DNA of 40,218 bases, taken from Defluviitaleaceae bacterium (GTDB lineage: Bacteria > Bacillota > Clostridia > Lachnospirales > WQUN01). The notes under the pieces were generated by a model. That model was not told where the DNA came from and did not search any database. It was given only the letters and a program-made list of their open reading frames with translations. This document shows positions 31,530-39,790 of this stretch, piece by piece. Both the position numbers and the translations under genes were made by a program. Position 1 is the stretch's first letter, and each line of letters opens with the position of its first letter. The DNA is taken from the NCBI GenBank assembly GCA_009786535.1, contig WQRX01000028.1, positions 1 to 40,218 of the forward strand, read 5' to 3'.

Positions 31530-32265
31530 ATATTTTTTACCACCGAGCGCGTTTACTAACGGAAGTGCCGTTTTGCAAGGCGACGGCGCGCACCATCTTT
31601 TGCATGTACTGCGCATGAAGGAAGGCGCGCGAGTTACGCTGTGCGACGGGCAAAGCACCGACTATCCCGCAATTTTGCGCGAAGCGGACCGCAAAAAAAT
31701 GCTATGCCATTTTACAACGCAAGCGCCTGCCCCCTGCGAAACGGAACTTCGTTTACCTATTGCGCTATACCAGTCACTGCCTAAGGGCGATAAGTTTGAA
31801 GCAGTTATACAAAAATGTGTTGAGCTTGGCGTGTTTTCAATTTTGCCTGTGTATACCGCACACTCGCTGGCAAAAAACGCAGATAAAAAGACCGCTCGCT
31901 ACCAAAAAATAGCGGAAGCCGCCGCAGGGCAAAGTATGCGCGGTATTGTTCCGCAGGTGCATCTCCCCGCTACCTTCGCGCAAGCGTTAGCGCAAGCAGA
32001 AAAAACCGCACTTCATTTAATTGCCCTTTCCCCGTCGGAAGCGCCTGCGGATTTTACTCCGCGCACCCTGCGGGAAATTTTAAGCGAAGCCCCGCGCCCC
32101 TGTGCCATATCCCTATGGATTGGTCCGGAGGGAGGATTTTCCCCGCAAGAGGTTACGGCACTGCTTGACGTTGGGGCTATCCCCTTCACCTTCGGCAAAC
32201 GTGTACTACGTACCGAAACCGCCGCCCCCGCCGCACTTGCACAAATTTCATGCCTATTGGAGTGA
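31522..32265 (+). CDS. rsmE: 16S rRNA m3U1498 methyltransferase RsmE
   Basis: This 247-residue SPOUT methyltransferase has the N-terminal PUA-like part (MPKYFLPPSAF, then HHLLHVLRMKEGARVTLCDG) and the C-terminal knot with WIGPEGGFSPQEV and FGKRVLRTETA, the SAM-binding loops of RsmE. It methylates N3 of U1498 in 16S rRNA. I start it at ATG 31522, which overlaps the prmA stop. The upstream open frame has no family support. The prmA-rsmE order is widespread in Firmicutes. A cysteine desulfurase begins 4 nt after its stop. Confidence 0.95.
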   Translation: MPKYFLPPSAFTNGSAVLQGDGAHHLLHVLRMKEGARVTLCDGQSTDYPAILREADRKKMLCHFTTQAPAPCETELRLPIALYQSLPKGDKFEAVIQKCVELGVFSILPVYTAHSLAKNADKKTARYQKIAEAAAGQSMRGIVPQVHLPATFAQALAQAEKTALHLIALSPSEAPADFTPRTLREILSEAPRPCAISLWIGPEGGFSPQEVTALLDVGAIPFTFGKRVLRTETAAPAALAQISCLLE

Positions 32266-32269
32266 ATAC

Positions 32270-33388
32270 ATGATTTATCTGGATAATGCAGCAACCACCC
32301 CGCTATTATCCTGCCCTGCCTTGGAAGACGCGCCCTTTTTTGCCAATCCGTCTTCCCCACACACGCTGGGTATCATTGCAGAACGCGCAATTACACAATC
32401 GCGGCAGGTGCTTGGAGATATTCTACTGTGCAAACCTGCGGAGCTTATTTTCACATCAGGCGGGACGGAAGCAAATAACCTGGCTATTTTGGGTTTTGCC
32501 TTCGCACATATGAAAACGCACCCACGCCCCACGCTTTTTGCCGAACCATGGGCGCATCCTTCCGTGCTTGCGCCTATTCAATTTGCCGCAGAGCAGGGAT
32601 TTGCACAGGCAGTTATCGCCCCCGCAAAGGAGTGGAACATACCCGGTGGGGCGGCGTTATGCTGCCTTTCTCACGTCCACCACGAAACGGGGGATATCAC
32701 CCCCATTGCAGACATCGCAAGGGAAACAAAAAAAATAAACTGCAATGCCGTGATTTTTACGGACGGCGCACAGGGCTTTTGCAAAGACATACACGCGGCA
32801 CAGGTGTACACCGCTTCCGACCTGTACAGCTTTAGCGGACATAAATGCCACGCGCCCACGGGCACCGGTGGGCTTATGGTGCGAGTCGGCGTTAAAATTT
32901 CCCCGCTTTTGCATGGGGGCGGGCACGAAAACGGCTTGCGCTCGGGCACGGAAAATACAGCGGGGATTGTGCATATGGCGCATTGCGCCCGCTATTTACA
33001 CGAAAATGCCACGCTGCATCACGAGCGACTGTATTATGCGTATAATACAGTCGCCAACCTTGCAGGGGATTTGCCCGACGTCTTTTTTAACCGAATGGGC
33101 AGCAATGTTTCCCCGTATATTCTTAACCTCTCCTTCCTTGGGACAAAGGGAGAGGTGCTGGTGCATATGCTCGCGGAAAAAGGCATCATGGTTTCCATGG
33201 GGGCGGCGTGCAAAAGCCGTAAAAAAGATAAATCCGCACTTGCGGCCATGGGCAAGTCACGGGAATTTACCGAATCTGCCCTGCGCATTAGCTTCTCGCA
33301 CCTTAATACGCAAGACGAAACGGAATATGCAAAAGAAATTCTGCGCACGGCGGTTATGCAGCTGCGCAAAATAAGCCGCTATATATAG
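32270..33388 (+). CDS. Cysteine desulfurase (IscS/NifS family), likely sulfur donor to ThiI
   Basis: This 372-residue PLP enzyme has IYLDNAATTPL at the N-terminus, the PLP lysine in SFSGHKCHAPTG (Lys192), HGGGHENGLRSGTENTAG, and the mobile-loop cysteine in SMGAACKSRKK (Cys314) that carries the persulfide. It converts cysteine to alanine and passes sulfur on. GGAGTG before ATG 32270 overlaps the rsmE stop. thiI follows 14 nt downstream, as in Bacillus subtilis nifZ-thiI, so ThiI is the probable acceptor. The catalytic loop is Lys/Arg-rich rather than the Ser-rich loop of classical IscS. Residues 254-261 (LYYAYNTV) are encoded by the second copy of a 26-bp palindrome shared with ecfA. Length and flanks fit the family, so the palindrome has not disrupted the gene. 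Confidence 0.93.
   Translation: MIYLDNAATTPLLSCPALEDAPFFANPSSPHTLGIIAERAITQSRQVLGDILLCKPAELIFTSGGTEANNLAILGFAFAHMKTHPRPTLFAEPWAHPSVLAPIQFAAEQGFAQAVIAPAKEWNIPGGAALCCLSHVHHETGDITPIADIARETKKINCNAVIFTDGAQGFCKDIHAAQVYTASDLYSFSGHKCHAPTGTGGLMVRVGVKISPLLHGGGHENGLRSGTENTAGIVHMAHCARYLHENATLHHERLYYAYNTVANLAGDLPDVFFNRMGSNVSPYILNLSFLGTKGEVLVHMLAEKGIMVSMGAACKSRKKDKSALAAMGKSREFTESALRISFSHLNTQDETEYAKEILRTAVMQLRKISRYI
33027..33052. repeat. 26-bp perfect palindrome, copy 2 (inside the cysteine desulfurase gene)
   Basis: The sequence is identical over all 26 bases to 30367-30392: GACTGTATTAT, GCGT, then the complementary arm. It is in the same frame relative to its gene, is again preceded by a purine-ending codon (CGA here, GGA in ecfA), and encodes LYYAYNTV. 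Confidence 0.9.
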
Positions 33389-33402
33389 GAAGGAATACAT
33401 TC

Positions 33403-34590
33403 ATGGACACACAAGCAAAACGCATTATGCTCGTCAAATACGGCGAGGTAGCCCTGCGCCAAGGCAACCGCGCCTTTTACGAAAAGCAAATTATGGACGA
33501 TATTCGCCGCCGCATTAAGGACTTGCATACGGGCAATATCAAGGTCATACGTGAGCAGGGGCGCTTTCTTATCGAGGATATTAACGGCGATTTGGATAAC
33601 GAACTTATTCTGCCGCGGATACAAACGATTTTTGGCGCAATTGCCTTCTGCGATGGGATAAAAACTGTGGCACGTACAATGGAAGCTTTTAAATCAATTG
33701 CGCTCAACTTTTTTGCACCGCGCTTACAGGGCACATCTTTTAAAGTCCACACCAAGCGTGCCGACAAGCGCTTTCCCCTAACCTCTAACGAAATTTCCGC
33801 CGATTTAGGCGAATACTTGTTAGAAAACATACCTGATTCGCGGGTGGATTTGCATAACCCGCACACCGTTTTCCGCGTAGAAATACGCAACAACGCTTAT
33901 TTTTATGTAGATGCCGTTGCGGGCGAAGGCGGCTTGCCTTACGGCTCGGCAGGCAAGGGTGTACTTTTGCTTTCGGGGGGGATTGACAGCCCTGTAGCGG
34001 GCTACCTTGCCGCGCGGCGCGGCGTTGGGTTAATTCCCGTGTATTTTCACTCGCCGCCCTATGTTTCGGAACGGGTGACAGACAAGGTAAACGACCTTCG
34101 CAGAGCGCTAACAGCATACACAGGGGAAATTCCCCTTCATACAATACCCTTTACCGATGTGCAATTATTTTTGCAGGAAAATGTACCCGTTGAGAAGCTA
34201 ACCATTTTTTTAAAACGCGCAATGCTTTACATCGCTTCTGCAATAGCCGCGCGCGAGAAAGCACACTGCCTAATCACAGGCGATGCGGTTGGGCAGGTGG
34301 CAAGCCAAACATTGCATAGCATTGCCGCGGTAAATTCTGCCGCGGCGCTTCCCATTCTGCGCCCTCTTACCGCAATGGATAAGCACCAAATCATCGAAAT
34401 TGCACGGCGCATACAAACCTTTGATATTTCCATACGCCCCTTTGAAGACTGCTGTACACTGTTTGTTGCAAAGCACCCCGAAAACAAGCCAAATACGCAG
34501 GTTATTGAACGTATGGAAGCGCGGTTGATGGAAATGGGGTTAAGGGATTTGTTAGGAAAAGCCACATCCACAGGAGATATCGCGAAATAA
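33403..34590 (+). CDS. thiI: tRNA 4-thiouridine synthetase ThiI (without rhodanese domain)
   Basis: This 395-residue protein has the ThiI layout: an N-terminal ferredoxin-like and THUMP region (LVKYGEVALRQGNRAFYEKQ, later FKVHTKRADKRFPLTSNE), then the PP-loop ATPase SGGIDSP at residues 191-197, and the FEDCCTLF block containing the catalytic-cysteine position. It adenylates U8 of tRNA and installs sulfur to make s4U. Like most Gram-positive ThiI it ends without the C-terminal rhodanese domain, which fits delivery of sulfur by the neighbouring cysteine desulfurase. GGAAGG precedes the ATG. It ends the prmA operon. The 193 nt that follow hold only weak AT-rich structure before the next promoter. 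Confidence 0.96.
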   Translation: MDTQAKRIMLVKYGEVALRQGNRAFYEKQIMDDIRRRIKDLHTGNIKVIREQGRFLIEDINGDLDNELILPRIQTIFGAIAFCDGIKTVARTMEAFKSIALNFFAPRLQGTSFKVHTKRADKRFPLTSNEISADLGEYLLENIPDSRVDLHNPHTVFRVEIRNNAYFYVDAVAGEGGLPYGSAGKGVLLLSGGIDSPVAGYLAARRGVGLIPVYFHSPPYVSERVTDKVNDLRRALTAYTGEIPLHTIPFTDVQLFLQENVPVEKLTIFLKRAMLYIASAIAAREKAHCLITGDAVGQVASQTLHSIAAVNSAAALPILRPLTAMDKHQIIEIARRIQTFDISIRPFEDCCTLFVAKHPENKPNTQVIERMEARLMEMGLRDLLGKATSTGDIAK

Positions 34591-34669
34591 TTCACTACAT
34601 TTGCACAAATTTGTAAAATTTTCGTAATATTTTTGAAAAACTTTAGTAATTTTTTCTCGCGTGAACGCA

Positions 34670-34699
34670 TTGACATGCTATATATCCGTACATTACAAT
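34670..34699 (+). promoter_or_regulatory. Sigma-A promoter of the nucleoside transporter operon
   Basis: A perfect TTGACA (34670-34675), an 18-nt spacer and TACAAT (34694-34699) lie 85 nt before the lipoprotein start. No purine riboswitch consensus is visible in the leader. Confidence 0.7.
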
Positions 34700-34783
34700 T
34701 CTGTTACGCGCCCAGAGCGCATCAAACTGTATCAGAGGGACGAACGGTACACACCGCGCCCCATCACAAGGAGGAAATATCAC

Positions 34784-35911
34784 ATGAAGAAGGTTTTGAA
34801 GATTGTCCTGTCACTTGCACTGCTCGCGGGCATGACAGTAGCCCTAGCGGCGTGCGGCAATAACAATGGCAACGGCGCAGCAAGCGGTGACGACGGGCTC
34901 ACAGTTTTCTTAGTTTCGCACAGCCCTGCACCTGCAAGTACGTTGGACGACGGCAGCTTTAACCAAGGCTCTGCCGATGGCATTCGTCGTTTTGTAAACC
35001 AACACGGCGGCAGCTTTAACTTCATGCAACCCCACGAAGCCACCAACCCCGCACGTATCGACGTATTTATCGACGCGATTGAAGCGGGCGCAGATGTATT
35101 GGTACTCCCCGGCTTCCACTTTGCTGCAAGCGTATACCAAGCGCAAAGCATGTTCCCCGACACATACTTTATTGTTGTAGACACAGGTCCTGACGGTCCA
35201 CCCGCTTCCAACCTTGTGGGCGTTTTATATGCCGAGCAGGAATCCGGTTTCCTTGCGGGTTATGCCGCCGTGCGTGAAGGCTATACCCAACTTGGTTTCA
35301 TGGGCGGTAACCCCGTACCCGCAGTAGTTGCCTTTGGTCTTGGCTTCCTGCAAGGGGCGGAACATGCCGCCGCAGAAATGGGCTTAGCACCCGGCACGGT
35401 TGTTGTTAATTACATGTACCTTGGCGGTTTTGGTGCAGCACCCGAGCATACGGCAACCGCAAACGGTTGGTACGCCGCAGGTACGGAGGTTATCTTCGTA
35501 GCAGCGGGCGCAGCGGGCAATAGCGTTGCCGCCGCCGCCGAAGCAGGCGACGGTCGTTGGATGATTGGCGTAGACGTAGACCAATCGGGCTTATCCGACC
35601 GCATTCTCACCTCTGCAATGAAAGCGCTGGAAAACTCTGTATACACCATTTTAAATGATATCCAAAACAATCGCTTCCGCGGCGGTAATATTATCCGCTT
35701 CGATGCTTCCACCGATGGTGTTGCACTGCCCATGGCAACCAGTCGTTTCTCCAACTTTACCCAAGCACAATATGAAAACATCTTTAGGGCAATTGCCGGC
35801 GGTCAAGTACGCGTACAGGGCTTGGTAACCTCAGGCGCCGATTTTGACCCTGCTACTGAGCATTCGACGGTTATTAATGGTCTTAGCCTTGTTACCGTTA
35901 ATGAAATGTAA
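34784..35911 (+). CDS. nupN: BMP-family nucleoside-binding lipoprotein
   Basis: This 375-residue protein has a lipoprotein signal peptide with lipobox LAAC (Cys24) and then a Gly/Asn/Ser linker. The mature part matches the Med/BMP (PnrA/TmpC) binding-protein family: DDGSFNQGSADGIRRF, ADVLVLPGFHFAASVY, GVLYAEQESGFLAGYAAV and MIGVDVDQSGL. BMP proteins bind purine nucleosides outside the membrane and hand them to an RbsA-type ABC importer. AAGGAGGA is 8 nt before ATG 34784. The open frame upstream to 34661 covers the promoter and is not coding. The importer genes follow after 284 nt that hold a hairpin-rich repeat element, which should keep the binding protein expressed at a higher level than the transporter. 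Confidence 0.93.
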   Translation: MKKVLKIVLSLALLAGMTVALAACGNNNGNGAASGDDGLTVFLVSHSPAPASTLDDGSFNQGSADGIRRFVNQHGGSFNFMQPHEATNPARIDVFIDAIEAGADVLVLPGFHFAASVYQAQSMFPDTYFIVVDTGPDGPPASNLVGVLYAEQESGFLAGYAAVREGYTQLGFMGGNPVPAVVAFGLGFLQGAEHAAAEMGLAPGTVVVNYMYLGGFGAAPEHTATANGWYAAGTEVIFVAAGAAGNSVAAAAEAGDGRWMIGVDVDQSGLSDRILTSAMKALENSVYTILNDIQNNRFRGGNIIRFDASTDGVALPMATSRFSNFTQAQYENIFRAIAGGQVRVQGLVTSGADFDPATEHSTVINGLSLVTVNEM

Positions 35912-35917
35912 GGATTA

Positions 35918-36168
35918 AAAGATTAGGACCTTGGGGAACTCCGTCCCCCACCCGCTTTTGGAAAAAGCAAGGCAAAACTTGACATTGGACGTGGGATGTT
36001 GTTATATATCCTAGACTTAAAGCCCGCATATGCGGGCTTTAGAGTTTTAGCGCTAATAACATACCAAGCGCAAAAGCAAAGTTTTTGTCAAATTTTTTCA
36101 AAAAGTTTGCAGGGTACTTAGAATGCGAAGCATTCTAAGAGGGGCGGTGCCCCAAGGTTTTAATCTTT
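35918..36168. repeat. MITE-like element with terminal inverted repeats
   Basis: The ends AAAGATTAGGACCTTGGGG (35918-35936) and the complement of AAAGATTAAAACCTTGGGG (36150-36168) are 19-nt inverted repeats with two mismatches. Inside are several hairpins: a 24-nt perfect palindrome (36018-36041), TTAGAATGC with GCATTCTAA (36119-36137), and ggggcggtgcccc near the right end. There is no coding sequence. A shorter relative lies at 1644-1697. I see no clear target-site duplication. The element occupies the gap between the binding protein and the transporter ATPase. Confidence 0.6.
36018..36041. terminator. Perfect palindromic hairpin, likely partial terminator
   Basis: TAAAGCCCGCAT and its exact complement form a 24-nt palindrome followed by GAGTTTTAG. 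The T-run is short, so it may terminate only part of the transcripts or protect the 3' end of the lipoprotein mRNA. Confidence 0.55.
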
Positions 36169-36195
36169 ACATATTTTTAAAAGAGGTGAACCGTA

Positions 36196-37728
36196 TTGTA
36201 CATCATCGAAATGCGTAACATCACCAAAATATTTCCCGGCATTGTTGCCAATGACGATATTACGCTACAGCTAAAAAAAGGGGAGATTCACGCCCTGCTG
36301 GGCGAAAACGGCGCAGGTAAAAGCACACTAATGAGTGTGCTGTTTGGCTTATACAAGCCGGAAAACGGCGAGATATATAAAAACGGCGAAATTGCACATA
36401 TCAACGGTCCAAACGACGCCAACCGCTTGGGAATTGGCATGGTGCATCAACATTTTAAGCTTGTTCATAACTTTACGGTGCTTGAAAACATTGTGCTTGG
36501 GGTAGAAACTACCAAAACAGGCGTATTGCAAATGCAGGAAGCCCGCGAGAAGGTACTCGCCCTTTCCCAAAAATATAAATTTGACATTGATATAGACCAA
36601 GAAATACGTCACATTAGCGTAGGTATGCAGCAACGGGTTGAAATCTTAAAAATGTTGTACCGCGAAAATGAAATTCTTATTTTTGACGAACCTACAGCCG
36701 TACTTACTCCGCAGGAAATTGACGCACTTATGCAAACCATGCGCGACATGGCAAACGAGGGCAAGAGCATTCTGTTTATTACCCATAAGCTGGACGAGAT
36801 TAAACAAATCGCCGACCGTTGCTCGGTATTGCGCAAGGGCAAGCTTATCGGCACGGTAGACGTAGCCGAAACCACCAAAGAAGTAATGAGCGAAATGATG
36901 GTAGGGCGTAAGGTCATTCTTTCACTGGATAAAAAGGAAGCCCAAATAGGCGAGACCATTATGTCTGTACGCAACCTTAGCCAGCGCGGCATTGAAAGTA
37001 AATCCCATAAATTGCGTTTGTCTAATATTAACTTCGACGTAAAAGCGGGCGAAATTTTGTGCATTGCGGGTATTGAAGGCAACGGGCAAACCGACCTTGT
37101 ATATGCGCTAACGGGCTTAGCCCCTATCGACAACGGCACAATTACCATGAACGGTAAAGACATTACCCGTGCAAAAATCCGCAAACGCACCGAGTCGGGC
37201 ATCGCCCATATCCCTGAGGACAGGCACAAGCACGGGCTGGTGCTGGATTATACGTTGGCGTATAACACAATTTTGCAAACCTACTATTCCCCCGAGTTTC
37301 AATCAGTTGGCTTCTTGAAAGATAATGTGATTATGGAACATGCACGCAAATTAATTGACCGTTTTGATATTCGCAGCGGGCAAGGGGAAAGCACCAGCGT
37401 TCGTGCAATGTCGGGTGGTAACCAGCAGAAGGTTATCTTGGCGCGCGAGATTGACCGCGACCCGCAACTGCTTATTGCGGTACAGCCTACGCGCGGGTTA
37501 GACGTGGGCGCTATCGAATATATTCACAACCAGTTGCTTGCACAGCGTGACAGCGGCAAAGCCGTGTTGTTGGTTTCCTTAGAATTGGAAGAGGTTATGA
37601 ATGTTTCCGACCGCATTTTGGTAATGTATGAAGGCGAAATTGTCGCCGATGTAAACCCCAAGGACGTAACCTTCGCAGAACTGGGCTTGTACATGTCGGG
37701 CGCGAAGCGAATGGAGGTAGCTGTATGA
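36196..37728 (+). CDS. nupO: Nucleoside ABC importer ATPase (NupO/YufO-like, RbsA type)
   Basis: This 510-residue protein contains two ABC domains. The first has Walker A GENGAGKST, Q-loop MVHQHFKLV, signature ISVGMQQRVEI and Walker B ILIFDEPTAVLT. The second has the degenerate Walker A region GIEGNGQTDL and signature SGGNQQKVILAREI, as usual for RbsA/YufO proteins. It powers uptake of purine nucleosides with the two permeases downstream. The start is TTG 36196: GAGGTGA lies 6 nt upstream, and the resulting MYIIEMRNITKIFPG matches the family. The next in-frame ATG, at 36211, would truncate the first strand. Its stop overlaps the permease start as ATGA. Confidence 0.93.
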   Translation: MYIIEMRNITKIFPGIVANDDITLQLKKGEIHALLGENGAGKSTLMSVLFGLYKPENGEIYKNGEIAHINGPNDANRLGIGMVHQHFKLVHNFTVLENIVLGVETTKTGVLQMQEAREKVLALSQKYKFDIDIDQEIRHISVGMQQRVEILKMLYRENEILIFDEPTAVLTPQEIDALMQTMRDMANEGKSILFITHKLDEIKQIADRCSVLRKGKLIGTVDVAETTKEVMSEMMVGRKVILSLDKKEAQIGETIMSVRNLSQRGIESKSHKLRLSNINFDVKAGEILCIAGIEGNGQTDLVYALTGLAPIDNGTITMNGKDITRAKIRKRTESGIAHIPEDRHKHGLVLDYTLAYNTILQTYYSPEFQSVGFLKDNVIMEHARKLIDRFDIRSGQGESTSVRAMSGGNQQKVILAREIDRDPQLLIAVQPTRGLDVGAIEYIHNQLLAQRDSGKAVLLVSLELEEVMNVSDRILVMYEGEIVADVNPKDVTFAELGLYMSGAKRMEVAV

Positions 37729-38819
37729 AACGCGATTCCATTATGAGTTTTTTGTCCTCGCTGGTGGTTTTGGTAATTGGCTTGTTTGTGGGCTTTTTAA
37801 TCCTGCTGTTTAGTAACCCCGGTGCGGCAGCGGGCGCATTTTCCACTATTTTAACCTTTGGCTTTAGCAGTATGCGTAACATTGGCGACGTACTGCACGG
37901 GGCAACGCCCATTATTATGACGGGGCTCTCCGTTGCTTTTGCGTTTAAAACGGGCTTATTTAACATAGGGGCAACGGGGCAGTTTGCCTTTGGCGGGCTG
38001 GTCGCGATTTTAATCGGCTTAAACTTTCAAGGAATGCCCGACGGGCTGCGTATTTTATTTGCCTTGGTTGCGGCTACGGCGGCGGGGGCGGCATGGGGCG
38101 CGATACCCGGCTTGCTAAAAGCGTACCGCAATGTGCATGAAGTTATTTCCTGCATTATGACCAACTATATCGGTATGTTTCTTGTGGGGTATTTTGTTGA
38201 GCAGCACGCGTTTTTTGCTATCGAAAACCGCAGTGCTTCGTTACCCACAAATTCCAATTTGCCCACCCTTGGGCTGGACAGGGTTTTCCAATCAGAAATT
38301 TTGCCGGGGTTAATACGCTCGTCGGATATTAATGCAGGGTTTTTTATCGCCATTTTTATGGCTATTGTAATTTACCTGATTTTAAACAAAACCACCTTCG
38401 GGTACGAATTAAAGGCCTGCGGCTTTAACCGCGATGCGGCAAAATACGCAGGCATTAACGAGAACCGCAATATCGTTGCCGCTATGATGATTTCGGGCGC
38501 ATTGGCGGGGCTTGGCGGGGCATTGCTGTATTTAAGCGGTACGGTGCATATCGCCGCGGGCAATAACCTGTTGCCTTACGGGTTTACGGGAATATCTGTT
38601 GCGTTCCTTGGGCTGAGCAACCCCATCGGTATTATCTTTAGCGGGGCGCTGGTTTCCCACTTATTCTTGGGCGGGGCGCGGATACAGCTTAACTTCCCTA
38701 TCGAAATTGTGGAAATTGTTATCTCGATTATTATTTACTTCTGCGCTTTCGTTTTCTTGGTTAAAACGTTCTTGGGCAAGCATATCGGCAAATTATTTAA
38801 AGGAGGGGAAAAATCATGA
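37725..38819 (+). CDS. nupP: Nucleoside ABC importer permease 1 (NupP/YufP-like)
   Basis: This 364-residue integral membrane protein of the branched-chain/ribose permease superfamily has about 8-10 transmembrane segments. Conserved blocks are TPIIMTGLSVAFAFKTGLFN, IGATGQFAFGG, VHEVISCIMTNYI and the EAA-like region YELKACGFNRDAAKYAGI. It forms the channel with the next gene product. Four-nt ATGA overlaps at both ends (with nupO and nupQ) show tight translational coupling. Length is normal. Confidence 0.93.
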   Translation: MKRDSIMSFLSSLVVLVIGLFVGFLILLFSNPGAAAGAFSTILTFGFSSMRNIGDVLHGATPIIMTGLSVAFAFKTGLFNIGATGQFAFGGLVAILIGLNFQGMPDGLRILFALVAATAAGAAWGAIPGLLKAYRNVHEVISCIMTNYIGMFLVGYFVEQHAFFAIENRSASLPTNSNLPTLGLDRVFQSEILPGLIRSSDINAGFFIAIFMAIVIYLILNKTTFGYELKACGFNRDAAKYAGINENRNIVAAMMISGALAGLGGALLYLSGTVHIAAGNNLLPYGFTGISVAFLGLSNPIGIIFSGALVSHLFLGGARIQLNFPIEIVEIVISIIIYFCAFVFLVKTFLGKHIGKLFKGGEKS

Positions 38820-39787
38820 CCATAGCGGTTTTTAACAGCATTATGCATTGGACAATTTTTATTATGATTCCCCTAATTGTTGTATCGCTGGGCGGGCTTT
38901 TCTCCGAAAAAAGCGGCGTAGTAAATATTGCCCTAGAAGGTAAAATGATTTTGGGCGCGTTTTTTGGCACAATTTTTATGCATTACGTGCAAAATATTTG
39001 GGTCATTACCATGCCCGGCTGGCTATTGCTTTTATGTACACTGCTTATTGCAACGATTGTGGGTATCATTATTAGCTTGGTACATGCGTATGCATCTATT
39101 AATTTGCGCGCCAACCAAGTAATCAGCGGTATTGCTATTAATATGTTTGCTGCGGCGTTTGCCATTTATGGCGCGCGTTCCACCCTTGGGACACAACACA
39201 TACGCTTTACCAATGTAATGCGCATTGACCATGTGCCCGGGCTTGGCAGTATTCCGTTTATTGGACCTATTATGTTCCAAAATACGTATTTTACATCGTT
39301 GCTTGGGATTATTATTTTGCTGATTGTTTCCTTTGTGTTGTTTAAAACGAAGTTTGGCTTGCGCCTTCGTGCTTGTGGGGAACACCCCCAAGCGGCGGAC
39401 AGCGTAGGTATTTCCGTTAGCAAAATGCGCTATGCGGGGGTTATCCTTTCGGGGGCTTTGGCGGGCATGGGCGGGGTTATCTACATTATTCCCATTGCGG
39501 CGGAATTTAGCGGAACGGTAGCGGGCTATGGCTTCCTTGCCCTTGCGGTACTTATTTTCGGCGCGTGGAACCCGAAGCGCATCTTCTTTGCCGCGTTATT
39601 TTTTGGGCTTACGTTGTCGGTAGCTTCGCAGTTTACCGCAATTCCGTTTTTACGCGATTTAGGCATACACGCAAACTTCTTCCGTATGACGCCCTACGTG
39701 GCTACCCTTGTGGTACTTGCGCTGACTTCTAAAAATACATTAGCCCCCAAAGCCGTTGGTCAACCCTACGATAAAGGCGGGCGCTAA
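38816..39787 (+). CDS. nupQ: Nucleoside ABC importer permease 2 (NupQ/YufQ-like)
   Basis: This 323-residue permease has about 8 transmembrane segments. The N-terminal block SLGGLFSEKSGVVNIALEGK and the EAA-like loop GLRLRACGEHPQAADSVGIS are characteristic of the second permease of BMP-type nucleoside importers. It overlaps nupP by 4 nt (ATGA), and GGAGGGG lies just upstream of its ATG. A RibU-like gene begins 3 nt after its stop, so the vitamin S-component is probably in the same transcript. Confidence 0.93.
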   Translation: MTIAVFNSIMHWTIFIMIPLIVVSLGGLFSEKSGVVNIALEGKMILGAFFGTIFMHYVQNIWVITMPGWLLLLCTLLIATIVGIIISLVHAYASINLRANQVISGIAINMFAAAFAIYGARSTLGTQHIRFTNVMRIDHVPGLGSIPFIGPIMFQNTYFTSLLGIIILLIVSFVLFKTKFGLRLRACGEHPQAADSVGISVSKMRYAGVILSGALAGMGGVIYIIPIAAEFSGTVAGYGFLALAVLIFGAWNPKRIFFAALFFGLTLSVASQFTAIPFLRDLGIHANFFRMTPYVATLVVLALTSKNTLAPKAVGQPYDKGGR

Positions 39788-39790
39788 ACT

